A stretch of 55,944 nt of DNA from Bifidobacterium adolescentis ATCC 15703 (GTDB lineage Bacteria; Actinomycetota; Actinomycetes; Actinomycetales; Bifidobacteriaceae). The notes beneath the pieces are model-generated. The model was not told where the DNA came from, searched no databases, and was given only the letters and a program-made list of their open reading frames with translations. Shown here one piece after another: positions 46,670 through 55,944 of the stretch. The stretch covers positions 1 through 55,944 of the forward strand of contig NC_008618.1 of assembly GCF_000010425.1 (NCBI RefSeq), in the 5' to 3' direction. The first letter of the stretch is position 1. The number at the start of each line of letters is the position of its first letter. The translations under genes were made by a program, and so were the position numbers.

Positions 46670-47314
46670 ATGACCGATTCCGCACGCATTCTGGTGGTAG
46701 ATAATTACGATTCGTTCGTCTATACGATCGTCGGCTATCTCAAGACGCTCGGCGCCACGGTGACCGTGGTGCGCAACGACGCGATCGACCCGTCCCAGCC
46801 GGGCGTGATCGACGAATACGACGGCGTGCTGATTTCTCCTGGCCCCGGCGCTCCGGCCGAATCCGGCGCCAGCGAGGACATGATCCGCCTGTGCGCGAAG
46901 CTCGACAAGCCGATGTTCGGCGTATGCCTCGGCATGCAGGCGCTCGCCGAAGTGTTCGGTGCCATCGTGAGCCACGCGCCGACCATCATGCATGGCAAAA
47001 CCAGCCAGGTTGAGCATATCGACGATGAGATCTTCGACGGCGTGGCCAATCCGATGACCGCCACGCGCTACCATTCCCTGGCAGTGGAACCGGAGTCCGT
47101 GCCGGACGATCTGGTGGTGACCGCGTGGACGCAGGGCGACCACATCGTGCAGGGCATCAAGCATCGCAGCAAGCCGATGTACGCGGTGCAGTTCCATCCG
47201 GAGTCCGTGATGACCCAGGACGGCTACCGTCTGCTGGCCAACTGGCTGAAGGTGTGCGGGCAGGATTCCGCGGTTGAGAAGTCGGCTGGATTGCAGCCTA
47301 AGGTTGTTGAGTAG
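46670..47314 (+). CDS. Glutamine amidotransferase (TrpG/PabA-like)
   Basis: A 214-residue class I amidotransferase that supplies ammonia to anthranilate or aminodeoxychorismate synthase. Motifs: VVDNYDSFVYTIVGYL, ISPGPGAP, the catalytic cysteine in FGVCLGMQA, and HPES near the C-terminus with its histidine and glutamate. ATG 46670 follows TGGAG; ATG 46667 is an alternative. Mycobacteria carry the same gene between DUF881 and pknB. TrpG and PabA cannot be told apart from sequence here. Confidence 0.9.
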   Translation: MTDSARILVVDNYDSFVYTIVGYLKTLGATVTVVRNDAIDPSQPGVIDEYDGVLISPGPGAPAESGASEDMIRLCAKLDKPMFGVCLGMQALAEVFGAIVSHAPTIMHGKTSQVEHIDDEIFDGVANPMTATRYHSLAVEPESVPDDLVVTAWTQGDHIVQGIKHRSKPMYAVQFHPESVMTQDGYRLLANWLKVCGQDSAVEKSAGLQPKVVE

Positions 47315-47389
47315 GAGGCTGTAGCTCGAAGGTAGTCTGCAATCCGCATTCCGCAGAGAACCGGCAAGGTTTTTACGGTACGGGATATG

Positions 47390-47420
47390 AAAAAGGAGCG
47401 GCGTTGAGCCGCTCCTTTTT
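47390..47420. terminator. Bidirectional terminator between the amidotransferase gene and pknB
   Basis: Perfect 13-bp stem AAAAAGGAGCGGC/GCCGCTCCTTTTT with loop GTTGA, between convergent transcription units. Confidence 0.9.
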
Positions 47421-47432
47421 CATCATCACTGA

Positions 47433-49493
47433 TTAGTGCTGTGGTTGCTGCTGATTGTTGTCAGTGGTGTTGCCGTTGCTATTGTCACCGGTGTCGGTGG
47501 CGGGCTGGGCCTTGGTGGTCAGCGTGATGGTGGAGCCGTTATCGGCCTTGCTGCCACCATTCGGGCTCATGGAAGCAACCGTGCCGTCCTGCGGGCCGGA
47601 AACGTTGACCTGGAAGCCGTAGCCTTCCAGCAGAGCCTTGGCATCCGCGTAGTTCATACCGGCCACGTTCGGCACGCTGGTCTGCTGCTTGCCGGTGGAC
47701 ACCCAAATGGTCACCGCGGTGCCCATTTCGACGGTGCTGCCGGAACCCGGATCGATGCGGGTGACTGCACCGGACTGCACCGAATCGGAATACTCGCTTT
47801 CGATGGTGATCTGCGTCAGACCAGCCTGCTTGAGCTGCGCGATGACCGAATCCTTGGCCTGGCCTACCAGACCATCCGGAATCTTGGTCATGCCGGACGA
47901 AATGTACAGCGTGATGATGGTGCCCTTGGTCTGCTTCGAATTCGCGGCCGGATCGGTGTTCACCACCTGATCCTTCGCAATGGTGGCGTTATCCACGGTC
48001 TTGACGTTGCCTACCTTGAATCCGGCAGCCTCGAGGATGCTCTTCGCCTCCTCCTGGGTCTTGCCGGACACATCCGGAACAGGGACCGCTTGTGGGCCAG
48101 TGGAGAACCACACGGAGACCGTGGAGCCCTTCGCCACTTTCCTGCCGCCTTGCGGATTCTGCTTGGTGATGGTGCCCTTTGGCTGGCTGGATGTGGCATC
48201 GTCACGGGCGTCAAGCTTCAGACCAAGGGCCTTAAGCTGTTCTTCCACACGCGCCTGGGAAATGTTCGACGTGTCGGTGAAGTCCGGCACGGACACCAGA
48301 TCCGCAGTGTTCTTATGCCCGTTCAACGCGAAGAAAATACCGATGACGGCCAGCAAAACAACGATGCTGCCGACCACGGAAGCGATGATGATCTGCTTCT
48401 TCTTACGCTCCTGCACGGCCTTGGCACGCTGTTCCGCACGGGTCTTCGTTTCGACTCCGCCATTCGGATTCGGCACGGCCTCGAACTGGCCGGTGACCGG
48501 ATTGAACGCCTGCGTCGGCGCATCCGTCGCCGGCGCCATGGGCACGGTGGCTGCATCCATTTCGGCCTGCTTGCGGGCCTTCATGTTGGTCAGGTCGGTC
48601 AACGGGTTGAACGCGGCAGCCATCGGCACACCGCCGTTCATGAACGTCAGCAGATCGTTCTTGAACTCGGAAGCGGTGGCGTAACGGTTCTGCCGATCCT
48701 TGGCCATCGCCTTCGCGCAGATCGAATCCCACATCTTCGGCAGGCCCGGCACGATCGTGCTTGGGGGAGTGGCGACTTCCGACACATGCTGGTAGGCGAT
48801 CGCCACCGCCGAATCGCCGGTGAACGGCGGCCGGCCGGTGAGCATTTCGTACAGCACGCAGCCGGCGGAATACAGGTCGGAACGCATGTCGACGCTTTCG
48901 CCGCGCGCCTGCTCCGGAGACAGGTATTGCGCGGTGCCGACGACGCCCTGCGACTGCGTCATCGTGGCCGCGGAATCGTCGATCGCGCGGGCGATGCCGA
49001 AGTCCATGACCTTGACCACGCCCTGCTCGGAAATCATGATGTTGCCGGGCTTGATGTCGCGGTGGATGATGCCCATGCGGTGCGAGTATTCGAGCGCGTT
49101 GAGCACGCCCATCATCACCTGCTCGGCGTCGCGCTGGCTCAGCGCGCCATTCACCTTGAGGATGTCACGCAGGGTCTGACCCTTGACGTACTCCATCACC
49201 AGATACGGCAGATGCTCGATCTCGCCGGTTTCCGTGGTGACGGTTTCCTCGCCCGAATCGTAGATGTTCACGATGTTCGGGTTGTTCATCTGCGCGACGG
49301 AATGGGCTTCACGGCGGAAACGCTCAAGGAAGATGCTGTCAGTGGCGAAATCGGCGCGCATGATCTTGACGGCGACGGTACGCCCCAGACGCGTGTCGGT
49401 CGCCACATGCACTTCGGCCATGCCGCCACGGCCGACGAGTTGGCCGAGCTGATAACGGCCCCCGGCCAGAGAGGTAGGCATGTTGATGTTCAT
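47433..49493 (-). CDS. pknB: Serine/threonine protein kinase PknB with four PASTA domains
   Basis: A membrane kinase that senses muropeptides and controls cell-wall synthesis and division. The 686-residue product has a kinase domain (glycine loop GRGGMAEV, catalytic HRDIKPGN, DFGIAR), a juxtamembrane region, one membrane helix (about 380-400), and four PASTA repeats outside (beginning VSVPDF, VPVPDV, KIPDGL and SVPNVA). The tail is Gln/Asn/His-rich. ATG 49493 overlaps the pknA stop by four bases. It is the last gene of the pknB-fhaA operon. Confidence 0.96.
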   Translation of the reverse strand: MNINMPTSLAGGRYQLGQLVGRGGMAEVHVATDTRLGRTVAVKIMRADFATDSIFLERFRREAHSVAQMNNPNIVNIYDSGEETVTTETGEIEHLPYLVMEYVKGQTLRDILKVNGALSQRDAEQVMMGVLNALEYSHRMGIIHRDIKPGNIMISEQGVVKVMDFGIARAIDDSAATMTQSQGVVGTAQYLSPEQARGESVDMRSDLYSAGCVLYEMLTGRPPFTGDSAVAIAYQHVSEVATPPSTIVPGLPKMWDSICAKAMAKDRQNRYATASEFKNDLLTFMNGGVPMAAAFNPLTDLTNMKARKQAEMDAATVPMAPATDAPTQAFNPVTGQFEAVPNPNGGVETKTRAEQRAKAVQERKKKQIIIASVVGSIVVLLAVIGIFFALNGHKNTADLVSVPDFTDTSNISQARVEEQLKALGLKLDARDDATSSQPKGTITKQNPQGGRKVAKGSTVSVWFSTGPQAVPVPDVSGKTQEEAKSILEAAGFKVGNVKTVDNATIAKDQVVNTDPAANSKQTKGTIITLYISSGMTKIPDGLVGQAKDSVIAQLKQAGLTQITIESEYSDSVQSGAVTRIDPGSGSTVEMGTAVTIWVSTGKQQTSVPNVAGMNYADAKALLEGYGFQVNVSGPQDGTVASMSPNGGSKADNGSTITLTTKAQPATDTGDNSNGNTTDNNQQQPQH

Positions 49494-50434
49494 CCCTGTT
49501 CCTTCCAATCATTGCTCACGGAGATATGGGGTTTGCTGACCACACGTCGGGGAAGCCTTCCTCCCGAAGAGACGACCATCGTGTCGGCCAGCTGCGTCTG
49601 CTGGTCGAGCAGACGGCGTTCGATGCGGGACAGGGTGCGTGACACCACCAGCGCGTCCTTCGGACGGTCCAGCGGGTCCTTGGCCAACATCGACATGACG
49701 AATTCACGCAACTGCACATCGACGGTGTCGGGCAGCGGCGGAACCGGATTATTGACATGTGCTGCGGCGATGTCGACCGGTGTGGCGCCCGTGAACGGAC
49801 GGTGTCCGCACAGGCCCTCATAGGCGACGACGCCAAGCGAATAGATATCGGATTGCGGCGTGGCATGCTTGCCCTGCGCCTGCTCCGGGGAAATGTACTG
49901 CGCGGTGCCCACGACCATGCCGTCCTGCGTGATCTGCTCCTGGTTGGTGGAGTAGGAGACGCCGAAGTCGGTGATCTTCACCTCGCCGGAATCGGACACC
50001 ATGATGTTCGCCGGCTTCACGTCACGGTGGATCACGCCATGGGAATGCGCGACGAACAGGCCGCGTGCGGTCTGAATGAGAATCGGCAGCAGCTTGATCG
50101 GGTCCATCGGGCCGTTCTGCTCGTGGTACAGGTCTGCAAGCGACTTGCTCGGCACGTATTCCATGATGAGGAATCCGATGCCGTCATGCTCGTAATATTC
50201 GAACAGCGCAGCGATGTTCGGATGCGCAAGATTGGCGGAATTATGGGCTTCCGCGCGCAGACGAAGCAGTTTGGCCTCCTGGGTGACGCCCAAATCGCCA
50301 CGTAGCGCCTTGATGGCCACCGGACGTCCAAGTTGGATGTCATAGCCTTTCCACACTTCACCCATACCACCTTGGGCCAGGCGGGAATCTAACCTGTAGC
50401 GTCGGTGGATGAGCTGTCCTTCAACCAGTTTCAT
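49490..50434 (-). CDS. pknA: Serine/threonine protein kinase PknA-like, no membrane helix
   Basis: A 314-residue kinase with glycine loop AQGGMGEVWKG, lysine in VAIKALR, catalytic HRDVKPAN and DFGVSY. It ends about 20 residues after the kinase domain and lacks the membrane helix of mycobacterial PknA, so it is probably cytoplasmic. ATG 50434 overlaps the pbpA stop. Position between pbpA and pknB is the conserved one. Confidence 0.93.
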   Translation of the reverse strand: MKLVEGQLIHRRYRLDSRLAQGGMGEVWKGYDIQLGRPVAIKALRGDLGVTQEAKLLRLRAEAHNSANLAHPNIAALFEYYEHDGIGFLIMEYVPSKSLADLYHEQNGPMDPIKLLPILIQTARGLFVAHSHGVIHRDVKPANIMVSDSGEVKITDFGVSYSTNQEQITQDGMVVGTAQYISPEQAQGKHATPQSDIYSLGVVAYEGLCGHRPFTGATPVDIAAAHVNNPVPPLPDTVDVQLREFVMSMLAKDPLDRPKDALVVSRTLSRIERRLLDQQTQLADTMVVSSGGRLPRRVVSKPHISVSNDWKEQG

Positions 50435-51897
50435 TCTGCCAGCGCCTCCTGCATCATTGCTTTCATAATCGGTCCTGCCGCGAACGAGCCGTACAGGTCC
50501 ACGTTATGCACCACGACCGCCACCGCGATCTTCGGATCGTCCGCCGGTGCGAATCCGATCACCCAGCCGTCGATGGACGTATTGCCGTTTCCAATCTGCG
50601 CGGTACCCGTCTTGACGGCCACCTGCACGCCGTTGATGGCCAGATTCGTGTTCTCCTTGGTGACCACGGCCTCCATCATCTGGGTGAGCTTGTTGGCCGT
50701 ATCCGCACTGAACGCATGGGACATGACCGTGGGCTTGGTCTGCGAAATGACCGACAAGTCGGCGGAACGCACGCGGTCGACCAGCGTGGGCTGCATAAGC
50801 TTGCCATCATTGGCTATGGCGGCGGCCACCATAGCATTCTGCAACGGTGTCACCACGGTGTCTCCCTGGCCGATAGACGCCAATGCGAGCTTGTCGTCGT
50901 TGATGTCGGTGGGGAACTTCGACGTGACAGACACCCACGGGGTTCCGGTGTAATCGGAACCGTCCACGGTGATCGGGCTGTCAAAACCAAGTTTCTTGGC
51001 CATGGACGAGACGGCGTTGTCGCCCAACGACACGCCCAACTGGGCGAACGCGGTGTTCGACGAATACGCCAGCGCGTCCTCCATGGAGATCTTGCCGTCA
51101 GCGCCGTCGGCCTGCGGTACGGCGTTGGTCAGTTGCGTGACGGTGCCGGGAAGCGTGTAGCTTGCTCCTGCCGGAATCTGCGTATCCGGCTGGTATTGGC
51201 CGGTTTCCAAAGCCGCGGCGGCCACCACCGTTTTGAACGTGGACCCCGGAGGATACAGCTGCGAAGTGGCTCGGTTGAGCATCGGATTGGTGGCGTCCTG
51301 GGACAGCACGCCGTAGTTGCTGTTCGCCTGGCTCATGTCATGGCTGGCCAGCTGGTTCGGGTCGTAGCTGGGCGTGCTGACCATGGCGAGGATACGGCCG
51401 GTTTTCGGCTCGATGGCCACTGCGGCGCCATCCGTGCTGCCGAGGCTGTTGTATGCGGCCTGCTGAATCTTCGGATCGATGGACGTTTCGATATTGGCGC
51501 CCTTGTTCTCCTGCCCGGTGAACAGCGACTTGAACCGCTGCCAGAGCAGCTGCTCCGACTGGCCCGACAGCAGCGAGCTGCGGGACGCTTCGACGCCGCT
51601 CCAGCCACGCTGGCTGATGGAGAAGAATCCGGTGACCGGCGCATACAGTTCGCCGGCGGAATAGGAACGCTGGTACGAGAACGAATCGTTGGAAGGATCG
51701 GATTTTGCGATGACCGATCCGTCCGCGGCGAGAATGGACCCGCGCGGTGCGCCGTATTCGTGGTACAGCGCGCGGACGTTACGTGCGTCGTTGGTGAGCT
51801 GGTTGGCTCGGATGGCCATGATGATGGTGGTGGACATGCCCAGAATGACGAACAAGGCCACCACGATGGTGAACAGCTGGCGGAGCGACTTATTCAT
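50431..51897 (-). CDS. pbpA: Penicillin-binding protein 2-type transpeptidase (PbpA)
   Basis: A class B PBP that cross-links septal or elongation peptidoglycan. The 488-residue product has one N-terminal helix and the transpeptidase motifs: SxxK in PPGSTFKTVVAA, SSN in AYSSNTAFAQ, and KTGTAQ near the C-terminus. It overlaps rodA upstream by eight bases and pknA downstream by four, pointing to one mRNA. Confidence 0.95.
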   Translation of the reverse strand: MNKSLRQLFTIVVALFVILGMSTTIIMAIRANQLTNDARNVRALYHEYGAPRGSILAADGSVIAKSDPSNDSFSYQRSYSAGELYAPVTGFFSISQRGWSGVEASRSSLLSGQSEQLLWQRFKSLFTGQENKGANIETSIDPKIQQAAYNSLGSTDGAAVAIEPKTGRILAMVSTPSYDPNQLASHDMSQANSNYGVLSQDATNPMLNRATSQLYPPGSTFKTVVAAAALETGQYQPDTQIPAGASYTLPGTVTQLTNAVPQADGADGKISMEDALAYSSNTAFAQLGVSLGDNAVSSMAKKLGFDSPITVDGSDYTGTPWVSVTSKFPTDINDDKLALASIGQGDTVVTPLQNAMVAAAIANDGKLMQPTLVDRVRSADLSVISQTKPTVMSHAFSADTANKLTQMMEAVVTKENTNLAINGVQVAVKTGTAQIGNGNTSIDGWVIGFAPADDPKIAVAVVVHNVDLYGSFAAGPIMKAMMQEALAE

Positions 51898-53473
51898 GCG
51901 ATGCTCCTTGCTGGTCGATCGTCGGCAGGACTCCGGTTATCGGAATCGTCGGATTGGATTGATCGGTCTGGCCGGCTTGGCTGGTTTGATTGGCGGGCAC
52001 GGCATGACCTGCTTGTCCGGCTGCGCCCGCATGGTTTGCCCGCACGGCCGGGATGGCCGAAGCCTTCGCCGCACCCGAACGCGTATTGCCGGCGATTTCG
52101 GTACGACGGTTCCGCTCGCGTTCGCGCAACACCCTGACGGCTTCCTGCTGGAATGTGTCGCTGTCAATCTCGGATTCCGGCCTGTTCGCGGAATTGGAGA
52201 TGACGATCAGCAGCGCGGCCAGCATGTAGTTTGCGATCAGCGACGAACCGCCGGCCGCCATGTAGGGAAGCGTCAGACCGGTCAGCGGAATGACCAGCGT
52301 GATACCGCCGACCACGGTGAACACCTGGAAGGCCATGGTGAACACCAAGCCGGACGCAAGCAGCTTGCCGAAGCCGTCCTTGATTTTCATCGCGGTGATC
52401 ATGCCGGCTGCGATGATCAGCAGATACAGCATGAGAATGGCCATCAGGCCGGTCAATCCCAGCTCCTCGCCCAATGCCGCGTAAATGTAGTCGGAATTTG
52501 CGATCGGGGTGATCGACGGGTGGCCCTGACCGAGGCCGGTGCCCATCAGACCGCCGGAAGCCAAGCCGAAAATGCCGGTGACGAGCTGGTATGAGCCGCC
52601 GTATTCCTTGTTGTATTGAGCCGCGGAGAACGGGTGAAGCCAGGCGTCCACACGCGAGCCGACGTGGCTGAAGATGCTTGCCGCCGCCACCGCGCCGGCG
52701 GCGAAGGCGATGAATCCGATGACGATCCAGCTTTTACGCCCGGTGGCCACGTACAGCATGGACACGAACATGGCGAAGAACATCAGTGACGTGCCCAGAT
52801 CATGCTGCAGGACCAGAACGCCCATGGAGACGATCCACACCACGATGATCGGTCCCATATCCTTGATGCGTGGCAGTTGGATGCCGAGAATCTTCTTTCC
52901 GCCGACGGCAAGCTGGTCGCGATGGTCGAACAGATACGAAGCGAAGAAGAACGCCAGGAACAGTTTGGCGAATTCGCTCGGCTGGAACGATCCCAAGCCG
53001 GGAATCTTCACCCAGATGCGTGCGCCGTACTGTTCGGAACCGACCACCGGCAGCATTGGCGACAGCAACAGCACGATGCCGATCACCATGCTGACGTACG
53101 AGAATCGCCGCAATACGCGGTAATCCCTCATGAACACCACCAGCAGGTTGGCAAACACCAGTGCGATCGCCAACCAAAGCAACTGTCGGAACGCCACTGT
53201 GGTTTTGGTGTCTTGGTCGAGGCGTGCGATCATCGTGACGCCGATGCCCGTCAATACCAGCACGCAGCACATGACCGATTGGTCGGCGTGCGGCTGGAAT
53301 CGCAGCAGCAGACCCCAGGCGGTCAGGAACAGCGCGCTTACGAACGCGAGCATCCACACATAGTTTTGCGGGAAGCCGTTCGTGGTGCGTTCAAACATCT
53401 GGAAGAACGCCACCGCGCACAGCAGCATGCTGAACAGCAGCATGCCAAGCTGTCTCAAGCGTGTTGCGATCAT
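51890..53473 (-). CDS. rodA: RodA/FtsW-type glycosyltransferase
   Basis: A SEDS-family peptidoglycan polymerase partner of PbpA. The 527-residue product has about ten to twelve helices and the family blocks YGARIWVKIPGLGSFQPSEF and LGEELGLTG. A long hydrophilic C-terminal tail (about 430-527) with Gln/Asn/Thr repeats is unusual for the family. ATG 53473 overlaps the phosphatase stop (ATGA). The choice of RodA over FtsW follows the cluster order. Confidence 0.92.
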   Translation of the reverse strand: MIATRLRQLGMLLFSMLLCAVAFFQMFERTTNGFPQNYVWMLAFVSALFLTAWGLLLRFQPHADQSVMCCVLVLTGIGVTMIARLDQDTKTTVAFRQLLWLAIALVFANLLVVFMRDYRVLRRFSYVSMVIGIVLLLSPMLPVVGSEQYGARIWVKIPGLGSFQPSEFAKLFLAFFFASYLFDHRDQLAVGGKKILGIQLPRIKDMGPIIVVWIVSMGVLVLQHDLGTSLMFFAMFVSMLYVATGRKSWIVIGFIAFAAGAVAAASIFSHVGSRVDAWLHPFSAAQYNKEYGGSYQLVTGIFGLASGGLMGTGLGQGHPSITPIANSDYIYAALGEELGLTGLMAILMLYLLIIAAGMITAMKIKDGFGKLLASGLVFTMAFQVFTVVGGITLVIPLTGLTLPYMAAGGSSLIANYMLAALLIVISNSANRPESEIDSDTFQQEAVRVLRERERNRRTEIAGNTRSGAAKASAIPAVRANHAGAAGQAGHAVPANQTSQAGQTDQSNPTIPITGVLPTIDQQGASHE

Positions 53474-55092
53474 GACTTGTCACCGCCCGACTTGTTGGTC
53501 TGCGCGGCCTGATCGGCGGCCTTTTTCGCCGCTTCGTCCTGCTGCTTCTGCTTGGCGGCTGCTTCGTCCTTCGCCTTCTGCTCGGCTTCGGCCTTCTCCT
53601 GCTGCCTCGCCTCTTGCTTGCGCTTCGCATCGTTCAGCTGCTTTTTGATCAGACGGGTATGGCTTTTCGCTTCGCCGTACGTGTCGAAGGAGATGCCCTG
53701 GTCAAGCTGTTCGCGCCAGCTTGGCGGCAGATCGCTGGTCTTCATATTGGTGTCGGTGACGGCATGTGACAGTTTGGCACCGAAGATGCTCGTCGGCACG
53801 CCTTGGAAAATCGCCACTTTGCCGTTGTTGTCGCCGATGTAGTACTTGGTTTGGCTCCAACGGTAGGTGCCCACGCCCACGCCGGCAACGCCAAGCAGCA
53901 CCAGAATGATGATGAGTATGGTGATGATGCGGTTGCGGAATTTGCGCGACCGTTTCGTCTTACGTTCCTCGATATGTTCGTTGCGAATCGCCTTGGCGAC
54001 TTCCGGATCGTTCGGATCGGCGGAAATACGCCCGTTGCGCTTCTGCACAATCGGAATTTCCCCGGTATCGGTATTGACACGGTCGCCATTGTCTTCGCGG
54101 ACCGACGACGGCTGCGCGACGCGCTGTTCCGGCTGTTTCGGCTCCTCGTTGGGATCCTTGCCGCTGCGCAGGGCCGCGGCACGCGCCGCCGGCGACTGTT
54201 TGCCTTCGCGCAGAGGCGGGGCGGAAGCGACCGGTTCGTTGACGATGTCCGCGATGGTTTCCAAGCTTGCGCTGGCCGCGCCGCCGACCAGCGGCGTCTG
54301 ATGCGGCAGGTCGAACGCGTCCGCGTCGAGCGCGAGCGTCGCGTCGGCGATCACCGCGGTGACGTTGTCGGTGCTGCCCGCACGCAACGCCATCGATACG
54401 AGCCGCTGCGCGCACTCCTCCTGATCGGCGCAGGTGGACAGCACTTCTTCAAGCGTGGAATCTTCCAGCACGCCGCACAGGCCGTCGGAGCACAGCAGCC
54501 AACGGTCGCCCGGATGCGCCTTGCGGATGGCGATGTCAGGGCGCGAATCGATGTCGAAATCGCCCAGCACGCGCATCACCACATTGCGTTGCGGATGGTT
54601 GCGCGCCTCGGCCTCGCTGATACGGCCGGTGTCGATGAGATGCTGCACGTAGCTGTGGTCGCTGGTCATGCGGACCAGATGGCCGTCGTGCAGCAGATAC
54701 GCGCGGGAATCGCCGATATGCGCCAATACCCAGCAGCCGGCGACCAGTGCCACGGACGTGACGGTGGTGCCCATGCCGGCAAGACGACGCTCACGTTTGG
54801 CTTTGCCGACGATCGCGTCGTGCGCGGCCATGACGGAAGTCGCCATCATATGGGAGACGACCTGCACGTCGCCGTCAACATTGTCCTGTTCGATGTGCGC
54901 CAGCGACCGGATGGCGATGGTGGAGGCGGTGTCGCCGCCGGCATGCCCGCCCATGCCGTCGCAGATGGCGATGAGATGCTCGCCGGCGAACGCGGAATCC
55001 TGGTTGTTGGAACGCACGGTGCCCACGTCGGAGACGACGGTGGAATACATGAACAATTGTTGCGAAGCGGTGGAAGTCGGCAAAAACGTCAC
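53470..55092 (-). CDS. PP2C-type protein phosphatase (PstP)
   Basis: Removes phosphate from PknA/PknB and their targets. The 540-residue product has PP2C motifs SNNQDSAF, ICDGMGGHAGGD, LAHIGDSRAYL and LCSDGLCGVL in about the first 250 residues, a variable linker, one membrane helix near 410-430 and an extracytoplasmic Ala/Lys/Gln-rich tail (about 470-540). GTG 55092 overlaps the fhaB stop; ATG 55050 is an alternative. The charged repeat tail is longer than in mycobacterial PstP. Confidence 0.92.
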   Translation of the reverse strand: MTFLPTSTASQQLFMYSTVVSDVGTVRSNNQDSAFAGEHLIAICDGMGGHAGGDTASTIAIRSLAHIEQDNVDGDVQVVSHMMATSVMAAHDAIVGKAKRERRLAGMGTTVTSVALVAGCWVLAHIGDSRAYLLHDGHLVRMTSDHSYVQHLIDTGRISEAEARNHPQRNVVMRVLGDFDIDSRPDIAIRKAHPGDRWLLCSDGLCGVLEDSTLEEVLSTCADQEECAQRLVSMALRAGSTDNVTAVIADATLALDADAFDLPHQTPLVGGAASASLETIADIVNEPVASAPPLREGKQSPAARAAALRSGKDPNEEPKQPEQRVAQPSSVREDNGDRVNTDTGEIPIVQKRNGRISADPNDPEVAKAIRNEHIEERKTKRSRKFRNRIITILIIILVLLGVAGVGVGTYRWSQTKYYIGDNNGKVAIFQGVPTSIFGAKLSHAVTDTNMKTSDLPPSWREQLDQGISFDTYGEAKSHTRLIKKQLNDAKRKQEARQQEKAEAEQKAKDEAAAKQKQQDEAAKKAADQAAQTNKSGGDKS

Positions 55093-55604
55093 CTCAATTC
55101 GAAGGTGGTCGCACCGATGCGCACAGGCACGCGCGCGCCAAGAATCATCGGCGCGTTCAGACGCTGATGATTGACGACGGTGCCGTTGGTGGATCCCAGA
55201 TCCTCGATGGCCCAACGGCCGGTGGCGGGATCGGTGTAGACGCGCGCATGGTGGGAGGAAACGAATTCATCATCCAGCACCACGGTGTTCGAAGCGGAAC
55301 GGCCAAGTGTGATGGTGTTGCCGGCCAGAGGGACGGAACTGCCGGCAAGGGGGCCATCGATAATGACCAGCAGAGTTGGTTTGGCATTGGTTGCGGCGCT
55401 TGCCGAAGGGGCTGCGGCGGCTACGGGCGCAGGCGATTCGACGGCCTTGCGCGCGGCGCGCTCCTTACGACGATGAGCCCGCGACTTGCGCGGGCTGAGC
55501 GTTTCGATATCCCTGTACAGCGAACGTACCGTACAGGCCACGAAGATCCAAAGCAGTACGAGAAACCCGTACTTGAGGATCGCAAACGTTAATTCAGTGA
55601 GCAT
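55089..55604 (-). CDS. fhaB: FHA-domain protein FhaB
   Basis: A 171-residue protein with an N-terminal hydrophobic helix (FLVLLWIFVACTVRSLY) and a C-terminal FHA domain that binds phosphothreonine (LGRSASNTVVLDDE, VSSHHARVY, GSTNGTVVN). ATG 55604 (MLTELT) is chosen over the longer open frame. In mycobacteria FhaB bridges PknA/PknB signalling to the divisome. Coupled to the phosphatase gene. Confidence 0.93.
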   Translation of the reverse strand: MLTELTFAILKYGFLVLLWIFVACTVRSLYRDIETLSPRKSRAHRRKERAARKAVESPAPVAAAAPSASAATNAKPTLLVIIDGPLAGSSVPLAGNTITLGRSASNTVVLDDEFVSSHHARVYTDPATGRWAIEDLGSTNGTVVNHQRLNAPMILGARVPVRIGATTFELR

Positions 55605-55632
55605 AGAAGGCGGCTCTCCAGGTTGGGGCTGA

Positions 55633-55944
55633 TTACTCCTGCTCCTGCGAGGAGGCCCAGTACAGGATGCGGGTTCGGCCGATGGTGATCGTGTTGCCGT
55701 CGAGCAGCGTTGCCGCCTCAACATGATGGCCTTCGACGTACATGCCGTTGGTGGAGTTCAGGTCGCGGGCGATGACGGTGTTGCCGTTGTCGGTGACGTC
55801 GATCTCCATGTGACGACGGGAGATGCCGGGGTCGTCGATGACGATGTCGCAATCGGAACCACGGCCGATGATGGTCTTTTCCTCGGTGAGCAGATACTGG
55901 TGCTCGCCGATCTCCAACATCGGGCAATCCTCGGTCTGCGCGTC
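55633..55944 (-). CDS. fhaA: FHA-domain protein FhaA, C-terminal part
   Basis: The gene runs off the right edge of the window. The 103 codons present encode the C-terminal FHA domain (IGRGSDCDIVIDDPGISRRH, DLNSTNGMYVEG, ITIGRTRILYW). The N-terminal part, normally DUF3662, is outside. It lies directly upstream of fhaB, as in mycobacteria. Confidence 0.9.
   Translation of the reverse strand, partial: DAQTEDCPMLEIGEHQYLLTEEKTIIGRGSDCDIVIDDPGISRRHMEIDVTDNGNTVIARDLNSTNGMYVEGHHVEAATLLDGNTITIGRTRILYWASSQEQE

Overview
The window is chromosomal DNA of a Bifidobacterium, probably of the adolescentis/catenulatum/pseudocatenulatum type. This is judged from gene order, the GC-rich actinobacterial codon use, and the dnaA-oriC-dnaN-recF-DciA-gyrB-gyrA-DUF3566 start. 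Base 1 is the dnaA start codon, so the window runs rightward from the replication origin. No database search was possible; names rest on motifs, length and synteny.

Layout. (1) 1-10.7 kb: dnaA, oriC, dnaN, recF, a DUF721/DciA-like gene, gyrB, gyrA and a DUF3566 membrane gene. (2) 10.7-16.3 kb: gdhA, mscL, three tRNA genes (two Ala, one Ile), a zinc metallopeptidase, a CNNM/CBS membrane protein and a beta-carbonic anhydrase. (3) 16.3-29.2 kb: an AT-richer accessory region downstream of ppc. It holds four extra partial copies of the ppc 3' end with its hairpin. Between them lie a secreted protein with an RDD membrane protein, a broken secreted gene with a DUF6199-like membrane protein, a transporter remnant, a three-gene ABC-3C-like defence operon with two frameshifts, a sigma-like regulator, a large peptidoglycan-binding/DUF1906 protein, and an orphan second copy of that protein's C-terminal module. 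Each C-terminal module faces a small three-helix membrane gene. (4) 29.2-44 kb: ppc, a ThrE-type exporter, putP, trpS, a DUF3073 gene, a sterol-carrier-family gene, glgP, a small membrane protein, a rhomboid protease, a dense DnaA-box cluster and a THUMP-like methyltransferase gene. (5) 44.1-55.9 kb: the conserved actinobacterial division/cell-wall signalling block: crgA, DUF881, class E sortase, trpG/pabA-like, then pknB, pknA, pbpA, rodA/ftsW, PP2C phosphatase, fhaB and the 3' end of fhaA on the minus strand.

The most unusual part is 24.3-29.2 kb. A modular protein has a variable-looking C-terminal domain beside a candidate immunity-like membrane gene. A promoterless second C-terminal module with its own paralogous membrane gene follows, separated by a duplicated ppc 3' end. 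This is the layout of a polymorphic-toxin locus with an orphan module. The effector activity is inferred, not shown. The second notable item is a cluster of five perfect DnaA boxes at 42.27-42.52 kb, the same number of perfect boxes as in oriC itself.
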